Shown here piece by piece: positions 1-9,725 of a stretch of 64,000 nt of DNA. The DNA is taken from the NCBI GenBank assembly GCA_951640165.1, contig OX621236.1, positions 29,070,948-29,134,947 on the forward strand, written 5' to 3'. A program made the translations under genes and the position numbers. Source of the DNA: Pseudoips prasinana (lineage: Eukaryota > Arthropoda > Insecta > Lepidoptera > Nolidae). The notes under the pieces were generated by a model, which worked only from the letters and a program-made list of their open reading frames with translations, was not told where the DNA came from and did no database searches. Each line of letters begins with the position of its first letter. The first letter of the stretch is position 1.

Positions 1-52
1 CCTGTTTAACAGAGATTTTATCCCTTCTTGAACAGATATGTCAGTCACGAAC
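1..52 (-). CDS. possible fourth DAXX exon, cut by window edge
   Basis: After an acceptor-like AAAAG the phase-1 frame is open to the edge, reading VFVTDISVQEGIKSLLNR. The more obvious acceptor TTTATAG four bases earlier would give a stop after a few codons, so the call depends on the weaker site. A short, partial exon; the next bases to the left would settle it. Confidence 0.35.
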
Positions 53-209
53 ACTTTTCTATAAAGATTAGAAAAACACATGCACAATTATGTCTAACAG
101 TTTCCTTATCTAGTTTAAGAGAACCATAGAAATCTGGCTTACTGACAGTACTACTAGCAACTGTAGAAAACCAAAGTAAGTCAGCAAAAGATTATTAAAT
201 CAATCTCAC

Positions 210-472
210 CTTCTTCCATTATATCAGCTTCATTCCATCCCAAATTATCCCCTTCGTTAGCTTCTCTCACGCAACGGAGGACATCATGGAAGTCAGGGAA
301 GGGCAGAGGAGTCCCAATCGGGACTTTCTTATTTATGATCTTTTCAAGGCGCTTAGCTGGCCCTGCAGGTTGACCTGGCCTGGCGTCGATATGTATCCGC
401 GGCTCAGACGGCATCTTTGTGTTGGACAATTGGCAAAATTTTGCGTACACACGCACCATTCGTTCTTTGTAC
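210..472 (-). CDS. DAXX: DAXX-like gene, third exon: rest of histone-binding domain
   Basis: The 263-nt exon follows a 2.9-kb intron full of repeats. The split codon AG|G joins to give LLTERYKERMVRVYAKFCQL, as expected where the histone-binding domain continues. The rest (PFPDFHDVLRCVREAND-like stretch, then LGWNEADIMEE) is helical and matches the conserved end of that domain. The acceptor is TGTTCTAG|GT and the donor GAAG|GTGAGA leaves phase 1. The coding frame continues off the left edge in later exons. Confidence 0.85.
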
Positions 473-3345
473 CTAGAACAGAAATATAAAAGGTCTATAA
501 GATGAATCTTAATTGTTTTATAGAAACAAGGATAACAGCATTGTTGTGCATGTAATTTTACGATTGACAGTGGTATCATTAAATATGATCTGTTCCAGAC
601 CACCTAGGGAAATATTAGAGTATGAAATAAGAGAGATGGGGTAGGAGTAGGACTAAAACCAGTGAATATTTTATTTCAATACAGTAATTATACTAATCAG
701 TCATTATATTTGGTTATCATACCCACAGTGAAGTCTTAATATCTACTAACTAATAAAACAAACATAAAATTCAACTTTACTTTTAATCATTATAATATTG
801 GCTGCTAAGCATAGAATATATGTAATAGCATTCTATATTTAACAAAAAGTTCAAAGAGATTTTTCACGAAAGCCCCATTTTGCAATTAGTAGATTCGCAA
901 GGATATATTCAATATTTTCATCATAGCAGCCGAAAGAAGTCCACTGTCCACTTATACTGCTTGGTCTTTTGTATGACATGTATCTATGTATGTGTGTGGT
1001 ATATGGTGCAAAAGCCTTTTCAGAACCCAGCTTGTTCGGAAAGCTGGAAGCCGTCAAATCTGCGCGACGATTCGTAATGATGCTCACAAACAACTTGCAA
1101 ACATGGCTCAGCAGCATGATAGGTCTATAATTCTTCAATTGGGTTTGTCGCCCTTTTTAAAGCAGATCTGCACCACACCTCTGTGCCAAGCTTCTTTCAA
1201 AAGACGTAAAGTGAAATACTATATCACTTTTGAGATAATAAATGTCCTTACACACATATTTCATCAAACAATAAAAATGCATATAAGTTTGTCTATAAAA
1301 CAAAGCAATATAGGAATGATGAAGTTCTAGGGCACCAACGAAAGGTAATCATTTATTACCAGTTACTGTTACAGGTATTCCTGATTTCACAGTGGCCTAC
1401 CTATTATGTTCGTGAAGAATTTCCAACGGATCAGGACCGGTTGATCACTCAAGTTTCATCTCCTGTACCCGTTGATCTCCTCAAATATTTAAAGTGCCCG
1501 TTGATCACCTGATCTAATATATATATTAAAATACTTATATTTAAATGTTTTTATTGGTCTCTGAAGCTCCTGTACAATCGCGTACTAAAGGGTAAAATAA
1601 GAAATATTTATATTATAATTTGTACCAGTATGTTGCTAGTAAAATTCCATAAACTAGCAACAACAACAGTAATATTTTTCATAGTAATTATCATTTCAGT
1701 AATACTTTTTTTTTAAATACACGAAGGAAAAATTATTATCTTATTCGATAAAATATCAACACCTGGAATTACATAAAGGTATAAATTTTATATTAAGTTG
1801 ATAAACAATAAAGAAATATAACATGATGTCACGTCCGGGCTTCGAACCCTAGTACCACTAAGGGTTATTGGTGGCTTTTTGTACAGCGCTAGAATTTTCT
1901 TGATAATACTAGAATAAAAGAAAAAGGATAGCTGATGATAAGGACATACAAAATACTTACTGTAAAAATTAACATTCGATGTTTCCAGAATAACTAGAAA
2001 GAGATAGATCGAGTTTTATGAATGTAAAGAAAGAGATAGGTGAAGACAAGGACAGAAGCATTACGACTAATCTGTCATATATAGGCGAGTTTTCAAGAAA
2101 GAAAAATCTGCCTTACAGAATGTTTTAAATTTGGAACAATTTAGGGGTATATAAGCGGAATGTTAAAGCAGAACAGTTTAGATTTAATTCAAGTGAAATC
2201 GAAGGCGAATTAAGAGGAAGTAGTCTAAGTGGAAAACTGAACAAGGGCAAGTGATCAGTGACAGTAAACAGTGACAAGTGTTCGGTACACAGTGTAACGT
2301 GTGCCGTGTACGTCAGGACATTAACTTCGGCAGTGCTCGTCACGGCAACTATACTGTACGTACTGAAGTACGCTACGTGTGGACTCTAACTGAGAGCTAG
2401 TGTATCTTAGCTAGTGTATCTTAGAAGTGATCCAACAGTCACTGTCGTCGCCAATAAAAGTTCCTGTGCAAATACTAGTTCCCCAGACCCACCGCACGCC
2501 ACAAAAAAAATATAAAACTTTCTATGCGTTTCGACGTTAATTTGTTTTCGTAGGGATGCAATTAAATAAAATTATGATAACAAACTCGGGGGATAGAGTT
2601 TGTTGTTGTAGCTACATACCTATTATCTCCATCCAAATTTCAATTATACAAGTGTGAATAGCCATAAATTAAATAATTTGTTTCGCTAAGTTACTGTAAA
2701 AGCACCGCGCGCGGTGGAGTAGGAAGCTCCGCCATTTTGAGTTCGTCCTTTTACGGGACGTATTCACGTGCAAATGGTCGCTTTGTTTCAAATTTATCTA
2801 CGCAAGTGTACTTTTTTATCTAAATATTGGCTCATTAGTTATTAGGAATTTAAAATGTAACCAGTAGACCAACGGCACCTTAAAAATAAATTAATATTGT
2901 TTGATCTACCACTGACAGATCAACAGGTACCTTTAAAGTAGATTAATCTACAACTTTTATTCCAAGGGATGAAACTCGGGTGATCAATTACTGGTCCTGA
3001 CCCTTTCCAATACTAACACAATGTAGCTATTGTAGCTAAGAACTCTTAGTTTTGAAGAAAGTCAGAAATGCTTAAAATAAAAGCTATAAAATAAATGTTT
3101 TTAATCAAGTGCATTTATGTTATTTGGTCCAGATAAAATGAATGCAATTGGGATAAAATTGTTTTTCAGGGAAAACATGGTTCAATGCAAATCACATTGT
3201 CTCCAAACAGATATGGACACAAAGTGAGTTAACCCCTCAAATGTCTTAGTAAAGGAAAGGGGCAAAGGCTTAACAATGGGCAAACATAAATTTGCATAAT
3301 AATATATAATGTTAATATGGATTTTGAAAATATCTATGTTTTTAC
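473..3345 (-). other. DAXX-like gene intron 2, repeat-filled
   Basis: This 2.9-kb intron holds a reverse-transcriptase fragment (851-1138) and a degenerate tRNA-like patch near 1830-1870 with a GGGTTCGAAG box read on the minus strand. The remainder is AT-rich and has no recognisable exon. A GC-richer patch at 2700-2770 (GCGCGCGGTGG) has no feature I can name. Confidence 0.6.
851..1138 (-). pseudogene. non-LTR retrotransposon reverse transcriptase fragment
   Basis: The 95-codon frame begins KNYRPIMLLSHVCKLFVSII, close to the NYRPISLLS...YKLF motif at the start of the reverse-transcriptase domain of non-LTR elements common in insects. Later positions (NKLGSEKAF, for the usual QAGFRKG...) are degraded. 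No endonuclease and no 3' tail is visible, so it is a short dead piece lying in the intron on the same strand as the host gene. Confidence 0.7.
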
Positions 3346-3517
3346 CTTTCTGTTAAAAGATACACTGAATCATCCTCGTCATCAAAGTCCACCTCCTGCT
3401 CCTCAAGCTTCTGTATCGCTCGGCTGAGCTTCTTGATAGTCTTCTCCAGCTTACGGATCTGTCTTTGGCGCTTACTATCATATTCACTCTCCTCTCCATA
3501 CATAAATGGTTCTGGCT
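3346..3517 (-). CDS. DAXX: DAXX-like gene, second exon: histone-binding domain start
   Basis: This 172-nt exon encodes about residues 485-541. It contains a basic heptad-like helix (RQIRKLEKTIKKLSRAIQKL) followed by VDFDDEDDSVYLL, the most recognisable signature of the DAXX histone-binding domain. The acceptor is TATTTTCAG|AG and the donor is GAAAG|GTAAAA. Entry phase 1 and exit phase 2 fit both neighbours. No ATG-initiated frame marks it, so it is easily missed in an ORF scan. This exon is the strongest evidence for naming the locus. Confidence 0.88.
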
Positions 3518-4082
3518 CTGAAAATATTAAGTACTGTATTTAATAATTTACTAAAATATTGACCAAATAATAACAAATATCCAAATTGTTTTAACTTGTC
3601 ACATACGTAAAGTGCATTTTTAGAGGAGCATATTATGTCAAATAACATAAATATTTATGGCTGGTTGTCAAATCACCCTATTGATCATTATGTCCTCATC
3701 ATTTGTTTGCCAAACACAGGTCTCAAAAACCTTTCTCCCCAGTTAGCATTGGTTCTATTAACAATGCAGTGTGCCCTACCTTTTGCTACTTGCAAGTTTA
3801 GCAATTCTTTGGGCCATGTTAAATATAGCGAATAAATCATGTCTGTGTTCAGTAGGTCTTCACTGGCAACTTCAATTTGAGACAGTGTGCTCTTTGATAC
3901 TGGAAGATGTTCCTTAGGTTCCAAGACACTACCTAGCTTCCCATCATTCTCGAAAATGGATTACCATCATCTAAAAATCTAAAAGACAAGGTGCAGGACC
4001 TTTATATGTTCCGCCATGCATCTAACATTGTCAACTTCCAGACACTAGGCAGCTACACAAAACTCTCAAAGACACTTTGAAA

Positions 4083-4153
4083 CATCCTGGGTTTTGAACC
4101 CATGACCTTTTATCTACAGGTGGACATGCCACCACTAGACTAATGAGTCAGTC
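4083..4153 (-). repeat. tRNA-derived SINE head
   Basis: Read on the minus strand it has an A-box-like TTAGTCTAGTGGTGG and a B box GGGTTCAAAACCC at tRNA spacing. The acceptor stem does not pair, so it is a SINE remnant and not a functional tRNA. It lies in DAXX intron 1 (3518-4247), which otherwise shows nothing recognisable. Confidence 0.6.
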
Positions 4154-4247
4154 AAACTTTGTGACTATAATCAGATAAAAAGAAATAAAAATGTTGGGTT
4201 CAAAAACAACTCCATAGACATAATATTTAGTTTGTTTTATACATTAC

Positions 4248-5700
4248 CTTCTACTTTAGTTTCCTTATTTATAACTTGTGACTTAGCCAGCTTTCTCTGC
4301 ATATTTAACTCATCAACAATATCTTTCATGTACAAATACATTTTCTCAGGGCCAGCCCTCATAGCAACAATCTTACTTGACACTATGTCAATGAACTCTT
4401 CAGATTCTGTATAACTTTTTGGAACTTGTAAGTAGTATCCTTTAATTTTTTTGTCAACAATCTTCTTCATGTCATCAGAATTTTCTAACTCAAAACATAG
4501 ATCTATAAAGTTCTGATATACAGGATGAAATTCTTGACCAGTTGTTTCAATTTTATCATCTTTTATCATTGCTACAGGTGTAATTTTCTTCACAGGTGCT
4601 TTTGGTGAAATTTCATTTTCTTTTTTATCTTCAACTATTGCCTTTGTATCAGTTAAATTTGATTCTTTCTTATCAAGATTGCTAGTGTCTTCAATGTCTA
4701 AATCTATGGACTTTGTATTTGTATTAGTTTGTTCCGTGTTTACAATGTATGGTTCTATTTCTATTTCAACAGTTTTCAAACTCTGCTCTTCTTTAGGATA
4801 TTCTAGTTTCTTTTTACTTTGATATTCTATGGTACTTTTTTCTTCATCCTCACTTCCACTTTTGGTGGCTTTCTTTTCTAAAGCAGGCTTTATGGGACTA
4901 TCATCTATTGTTATAGCCAGTTCAGCTCCTATTTCATCTGTTCTTTTATTTGGTATCGGCTTTAAAGGGCTATCTTCAATAGTAATTTCTATCATTTTTT
5001 GAGGTTCTGGTTCTTTATTGTTTTGTTCCTCAAGAGTAGAAGTTTCTTGTGGTAAGGCTTGATCTTCAGGTCTCAAGTACCACTGAGGACTAGCTGTAGC
5101 AATCTCAGCTGGAGAACCTTCATCATCATCAAGCACAGTGACTTCCTCTGTAGTATTAATTTGTATATTAGTATTGGTCATATAAATTATTGGAGGCCTC
5201 ATGGATGTAGCCTTCTTCACTGTTATTGTGGATGGTAAAATATTGAGTGGCCTCTTACTTGGTCCTTTGATTGGTTGAAATGTTGTTATTGGTACTGGAC
5301 TATTAAGTTTACTGCATTTAGAAGCAGTAGTTGGAGGTTGTACTGATGATTTCATTACTCTTACAGAACTATTTGATATAACATTACCTTGATTCCTGAC
5401 GGGTGCCGGTTTCTTCTGGTTATTCAAACTTAATGGTGCAAATGTTATTGGTTTCCCATTTATTTTTTTTAACGCATATGGGTTTGTTACCTTTGTTGGT
5501 ATTGCATTTGATATTTTAATATTTGAAGTTTTAGATGCTGCTGGGTTTAGAACTTTCTTAACAGTGATTCCTTTACCTAATCCTTTGGGAAGTTGAAGAG
5601 GATTAGATTTACCAGGGTTTGTAACTGATTTAATTGGATCTGCACTTGATTTATGGTGTTTTATGGAAACACAGTTAATGTTTCGAGGAATGCATACCAT
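4248..5700 (-). CDS. DAXX: DAXX-like histone H3.3 chaperone, first coding exon
   Basis: DAXX family proteins deposit histone H3.3-H4 in chromatin and bind SUMO-modified partners in the nucleus. This exon encodes residues 1-484. Residues 1-180 are low-complexity, rich in K, P, N and T. Residues 186-340 hold several short hydrophobic-acidic clusters resembling SUMO-interacting motifs (EVTVLDDDE, IEITIEDSPLKP, LAITIDDSPIKP). Residues about 390-475 form a helical block starting FHPVYQNFIDLCFELENS, matching the DAXX helical-bundle region. The ATG at 5700 has a good context (G at -3, G at +4). The frame stays open upstream to an acceptor-like TTTTCTAG near 5736, so a further 5' exon is possible. 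The donor is GAAG|GTAATG, leaving phase 1, which joins exactly to the exon at 3517. Family assignment rests mainly on the next exon. Confidence 0.85.
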
Positions 5701-5836
5701 AGCATTTGGCGGTGGCTTGATAGACGTTTTACTCTAGAAAAGAACAATAGTTTAATTTCGAAAAAATGGTTCGTCATGGATGAAATATATTTACATTTCA
5801 ATAGCTAACATAATTTAACTTCCTATTAAGATTTAA
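5701..5836. promoter_or_regulatory. bidirectional promoter between DAXX-like and small gene
   Basis: Only 136 bp separate two divergent start codons. No TATA box is evident. The core promoters for both transcripts must lie here or inside the first exons. Confidence 0.5.
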
Positions 5837-6083
5837 GTGTTTGGTACTATGAATAAATCTCAAACCTTTTTCGGAGCCGGCTCCGTGTCTTCGTCCGACG
5901 ACCCCAATGTTATCACATCCTCACTTTCCATCTTGTACCAAATAAGCTTATTACTAGACACTACAGGAGTCGATACAGACAAGTTACTAGGAAATTCATA
6001 CGACACTGTTTTTAGGTATTAAGCTATGATAATTAAGACATTCTGAACATTCAATTAATCTTTTCAGAACAGCAAAAGCTTAG
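5837..6083 (+). CDS. small two-exon protein resembling the first half of MOZART1
   Basis: Exon 1 (5837-6015) and exon 2 (6068-6083) join across a 52-nt intron with GTATTA...TTTTCAG ends. They give 64 residues ending in FRTAKA and a stop. Residues about 24-45 (VITSSLSILYQISLLLDTTGVD) resemble the first helix of MOZART1 proteins, small gamma-tubulin complex subunits, where the pattern LYEIS.LLNTGLD is typical. The usual second half (cysteine-containing helix and GVNPEALA) is not visible here or downstream, so the match is partial. AATAAA signals at 6086 and 6099 follow at once. The start lies 137 bp from the DAXX start on the other strand, implying a shared promoter. It could be a truncated paralogue or an unrelated short protein. 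Confidence 0.45.
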
Positions 6084-6085
6084 AA

Positions 6086-6104
6086 AATAAAAAGCAACAA
6101 TAAA
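6086..6104 (+). promoter_or_regulatory. polyadenylation signals of the small gene
   Basis: Two AATAAA hexamers (6086-6091 and 6099-6104) lie just after the stop codon at 6083. This supports a very short transcript with almost no 3' UTR. Confidence 0.5.
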
Positions 6105-6750
6105 ACGAGCGTATTATGTTTGACGTTTTATTTTTTTAAGACGAGTGTGCCCAGTTACTAAATGCAAGTTTCAACGTAGTTTGTTATATTTCTCTTTGGT
6201 TTCAAACAAATATGTCACTTCTTTTTCCGCCGTTACCATACACAGCATGATCTTCCTCTCGTCAGAAAAGAGATCGTTAGTGCATTGAATGAAGGTATAC
6301 CTACTACATGCTACTATTCATGTATGTGACCTCCACTGTATAATGTATTCTAGCACAAAACAGAATATATTATTTGCTCTGATGAACTCCATTATGTTTA
6401 TTAATTTTAGGCTCATTCTTTAAAATAAATGATATCTTACTATATGACTGACTGGTCTGGTGTTATGACGAATGCACGGTACATCTGGGAACCTCTTGAC
6501 TGATTAATATAGGTACATGAATGAATCGACTCAATAATTATATTGCAAGATTTCCGATTGATCTGATGAAGGACTTTAGAAACTTTTTGGAACCAGGTGA
6601 CTAATTATTCTATGTTATGTATGCTCATTCTCCAAGTTTTCAAGCTCATTTCTAGGTTTTGATTAAATCTTTCTTTCTTATATACTTCTATCCCGTTCTG
6701 ACCGCGTAACTGACATTGAGGTACACATTTTACGATATGAATGAAACTCG

Positions 6751-7068
6751 TTATCTAAATCCTTTTATATCCTTATTATATTCTACACTATGATGATGTG
6801 ATTGCAACATAAAGTTAGTAGACATACTAACTTTATTAATTGCTATGATTGATAGATTAATGGTCATGTCAGAGTTACAACGTGACTGAAAGAAAGTGGA
6901 ACTATCGCCGCCATCTTTCAAGAGTCTCTTTGACAGTTCTGCCACAGCTTGCTTTGCCGATTGTTTGTTTCTAAGTTTATTATTTTGTATTATTTGATTT
7001 AAAACGTTAACGAGTGAGTTGCCGCCGCAATAGGTAAATTTTACCATGCTTGGTTTTTTAAGTCGCAC
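6751..7068 (-). CDS. unrecognised 98-105-residue open frame
   Basis: An ATG in good context (AGCATGG, 14 bases inside the frame) starts MVKFTYCGGNSLVNVLNQII and continues with a charged, helix-like stretch (LRNKQSAKQAVAELSKRLLK) whose composition looks coding. The second half, rich in S, N and I, looks like read-through of non-coding DNA. I recognise no family. It could be one real short exon or chance. The surrounding stretch 6110-7225 shows nothing else. Confidence 0.25.
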   Translation of the reverse strand: MRLKKPSMVKFTYCGGNSLVNVLNQIIQNNKLRNKQSAKQAVAELSKRLLKDGGDSSTFFQSRCNSDMTINLSIIAINKVSMSTNFMLQSHHHSVEYNKDIKGFR

Positions 7069-7934
7069 CCGTGTATTAATTTTTCGTTTGTATTTTTACT
7101 TTATTGTAGTATTCAGTAATGTGAATGAACACTGTTTTTGATGAAATATTAATTTAGCAAGAACTTATTTATTACAATAAATCGATAACATATGGGGTAC
7201 TCAATAAACTTTTAGAGTTAGATATTCCTGGGACATTATTCACACACGGCCATCTGATCCCAAACTAAGTAAAGCTTGTACTATGGAAATCAGATCGCTG
7301 ATATAGTGCATATACTACGTGAATAAATACATACTTATACAACGTGTAACAGAAAGTGTGAACGTAACTTAAGGGGGTTATAGGGTATCAGGACGGCTAC
7401 CTATGGACGAAACTTCAAACAGAAATAATCATTTTTTTATTCAACTAGTAATTTATTTTTATATCGACAACCTAAATCAACAAGTAAGATTACCGACGTT
7501 ATGAACAACACTAAGCAAAACTCAGCCGCAAGGGTAATGAACCTTACCGAGAACTCTTTGGGTACCTACTACTTAGACTGTAAATAAAAAGTGTGGTTCT
7601 GTACAGTCACATAATTTATTACACGTGTTTATTTTAAGATTCAATCAAATGTTTAACTGAATTTTTGCTCTAAATTCATATAAATTTGATAACTAGGAAA
7701 AATCACTGAATTTAATTTAAAATGATATTCCGCAAGATGTTGGATCTAGGAGAAATAAATAATTTAATTGACTTATGTAACTGCAGATATTTTTTTGTGT
7801 GTTAAATAGTAAGAATATTACATTTTTCTTTCAGTATGTGAATTTAATCTGGCCGGAAACGAATAGGTACTTAATTTTTAATACAAACTAACCAGATAAA
7901 CACACGCGGTACGACTACTGATAAATTACGAAAA

Positions 7935-8105
7935 AATATGAATAATGTACTAGGCTCATATGAACATTAGGGGACATTTCGAATTCCGTCCTGATTTTGT
8001 CGCAAGGAACTCTAATACGGCGGCGAATACAAAGGATTATGTAGATAAATAATAAATGGTTAAATATTTTTTAATATTCATCAAAGCGGGCCCCGCGCGC
8101 CGCGC
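7935..8105 (+). repeat. direct repeat, left copy
   Basis: This block shares ATATGAATAATGTACTAGGC, TCATATGAACA, AATTCCGTCCTG and a terminal TTTTTAATATTCAT plus GCGCGC patch with 9549-9725, in the same orientation. The two copies bracket the tandem array. They differ at scattered bases, so the duplication is not recent. Confidence 0.75.
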
Positions 8106-8126
8106 CATTTGAATGTGTTCGTGTAT

Positions 8127-8200
8127 AACTCATTGGTCTAGCGGTAGCGTGTTCAACTGCAGATAATAAAGTCCTGGGTTCAAATCCCGGGTCGGGCCAA
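8127..8200 (+). repeat. tRNA-like SINE head at the origin of the array
   Basis: It has an A box (TTGGTCTAGCGGTAGCG) and a B box (GGGTTCAAATCC) at tRNA spacing, ending in a 6-bp T-arm hairpin CCTGGG/CCCGGG. The same head starts SINEs at 30538, 36723 and 37648. The array unit is the 3' half of this head plus the next bases of the SINE body. Confidence 0.75.
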
Positions 8201-9468
8201 AAAGTGATTATGGGAATAATGAAGTCCTGGGTTCAAATCCCGGGTCGGGCCAAAAAGTGATTATGGGAATAATGAAGTCCTGGGTTCAATTCCCGGGTCG
8301 GGCCAAAAAGTGATTATGGGAATAATGAAGTCCTGGGTTCAAATCCCGGGTCGGGCCAAAAAGTGATTATGGGAATAATGAAGTCCTGGGTCCAATTCCC
8401 GGGTCAGGCCAAAAAGTGATTATGGGAATAATGAAGTCCTGGGTTCAATTCCCGGGTCGGGCCAAAAAGTGATTATGGGAATAATGAAGTCCTGGGTTCA
8501 ATTCCCGGGTCGGGACAAAAAGTGATTATGGGAATAATGAAGTCCTGGGTTCAATTCCCGGGTCGGGCCAAAAAGTGACTATGGGAATGATGAAGTCCTG
8601 GGTTCAAATCCCGGGTTGGGCCAAAAAGTGATTATGGGAATAATGAAGTACTGGGTTCAATTCCCAGGTCGGGCCAAAAAGTGATTATGGGAATAATTAA
8701 GTCCTGGGTTCAATTCCCGGGTCGGGCCAAAAAGTGATTATGGGAATAATGAAGTCCTGGGTTCAATTCCCGGGTCGGGCCAAAAAGTGATTATGGGAAT
8801 AATGAAGTCCTGGGTTCAATTCCCGGGTCGGGCCAAAAAGTGATTATGGGATTAATGAAGTCCTGGGTTCAAATCCCGGGTCGGGCCAAAAAGTGATTAT
8901 GGGAATAATGAAGTCCTGGGTTCAATTCCCGGGTCGGACCAAAAAGTGATTTTGGGAATAATGAAGTCCTGGGTTCAATTCCCGGGTCGGGCCAAAAAGT
9001 GACTATGGGAATGATGAAGTCCTGGGTTCAAATCCCGGGTTGGGCCAAAAAGTGATTATGGGAATAATGAAGTCCTGGGTTCAATTCCCAGGTCGGGCCA
9101 AAAAGTGATTACGGGAATAATGAAGTCCTGGGTTCAATTCCCGGGTCGGGCCAAAAAGTGATTATGGGATTAATGAAGTCCTGGGTTCAATTCCCGGGTC
9201 GGGCCAAAAATTGATTATGGGAATAATGAAGTCCTGGGTTCAATTCCCGGGTCGGGCCAAAAAGTGATTATGGGATTAATGAAGTCCTGGGTTCAAATCC
9301 CGGGTCGGGCCAAAAAGTGATTATGGGAATAATGAAGTCCTGGGTTCAATTCCCGGGTCGGACCAAAAAGTGATTATGGGAATAATTAAGTCCTGGGTTC
9401 AATTCCCGGGTCGGGCCAAAAAGTGATTATGGGAATAATGAAGTCCTGGGTTCAATTCCCGGGTCGGG
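8168..9468 (+). repeat. 53-bp tandem satellite, about 25 B-box units
   Basis: Units read AAGTCCTGGGTTCAA(A/T)TCCC, then GGGTCGGGCC, AAAAAGTGATTATGGG and AATAATG. Nearly all keep the pol III B-box-like core and a T-arm hairpin. Variant units recur at a 424-bp spacing (GACTATGGGAATGATG at 8577 and 9001; GGGATTAATG at 8847 and 9271). That equals eight units, so a block of eight was duplicated as one. The array stops at a perfect hairpin. Confidence 0.95.
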
Positions 9469-9497
9469 AAAATTTAGAGTGATACACTCTAAATTTT
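9469..9497. repeat. hairpin capping the satellite array
   Basis: A 13-bp perfect stem (AAAATTTAGAGTG with its complement) has a 3-nt loop. It lies directly at the last array unit and is not repeated within the array. Confidence 0.8.
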
Positions 9498-9548
9498 AAA
9501 GGTTTCCTGTAACGGAATATTAATCATTCATACAATACATACAAATAA

Positions 9549-9725
9549 AAAAATATGAATAATGTACTAGGCTCATATGAACAGTAGAGGACATTTCAAA
9601 TTCCGTCCTGGTTATATCCAAAGTTACACTAATATGGCGGCAAAATCAAAGAGTTGATATAGGTAAATAATAAACGGTTAAATATCTTTTAATATTCATG
9701 GAAGCGAGCCGCGCGCGTCGTAGAT
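9549..9725 (+). repeat. direct repeat, right copy
   Basis: Partner of 7935-8105, on the far side of the array. Beyond it (9726-10656) the element interior holds a GC-rich patch with a doubled AAAGGGGCCGC, then plain AT-rich DNA with no coding frame. Confidence 0.75.

Noticed and set aside
8127..8200. Candidate functional tRNA gene
   Set aside because: Only the T-arm pairs well. Three other copies carry a SINE body behind the same head.
8168..9468. CRISPR-like array of regularly spaced repeats
   Set aside because: Repeat and spacer are both conserved between units, the genome is eukaryotic, and the unit is plainly SINE-derived.
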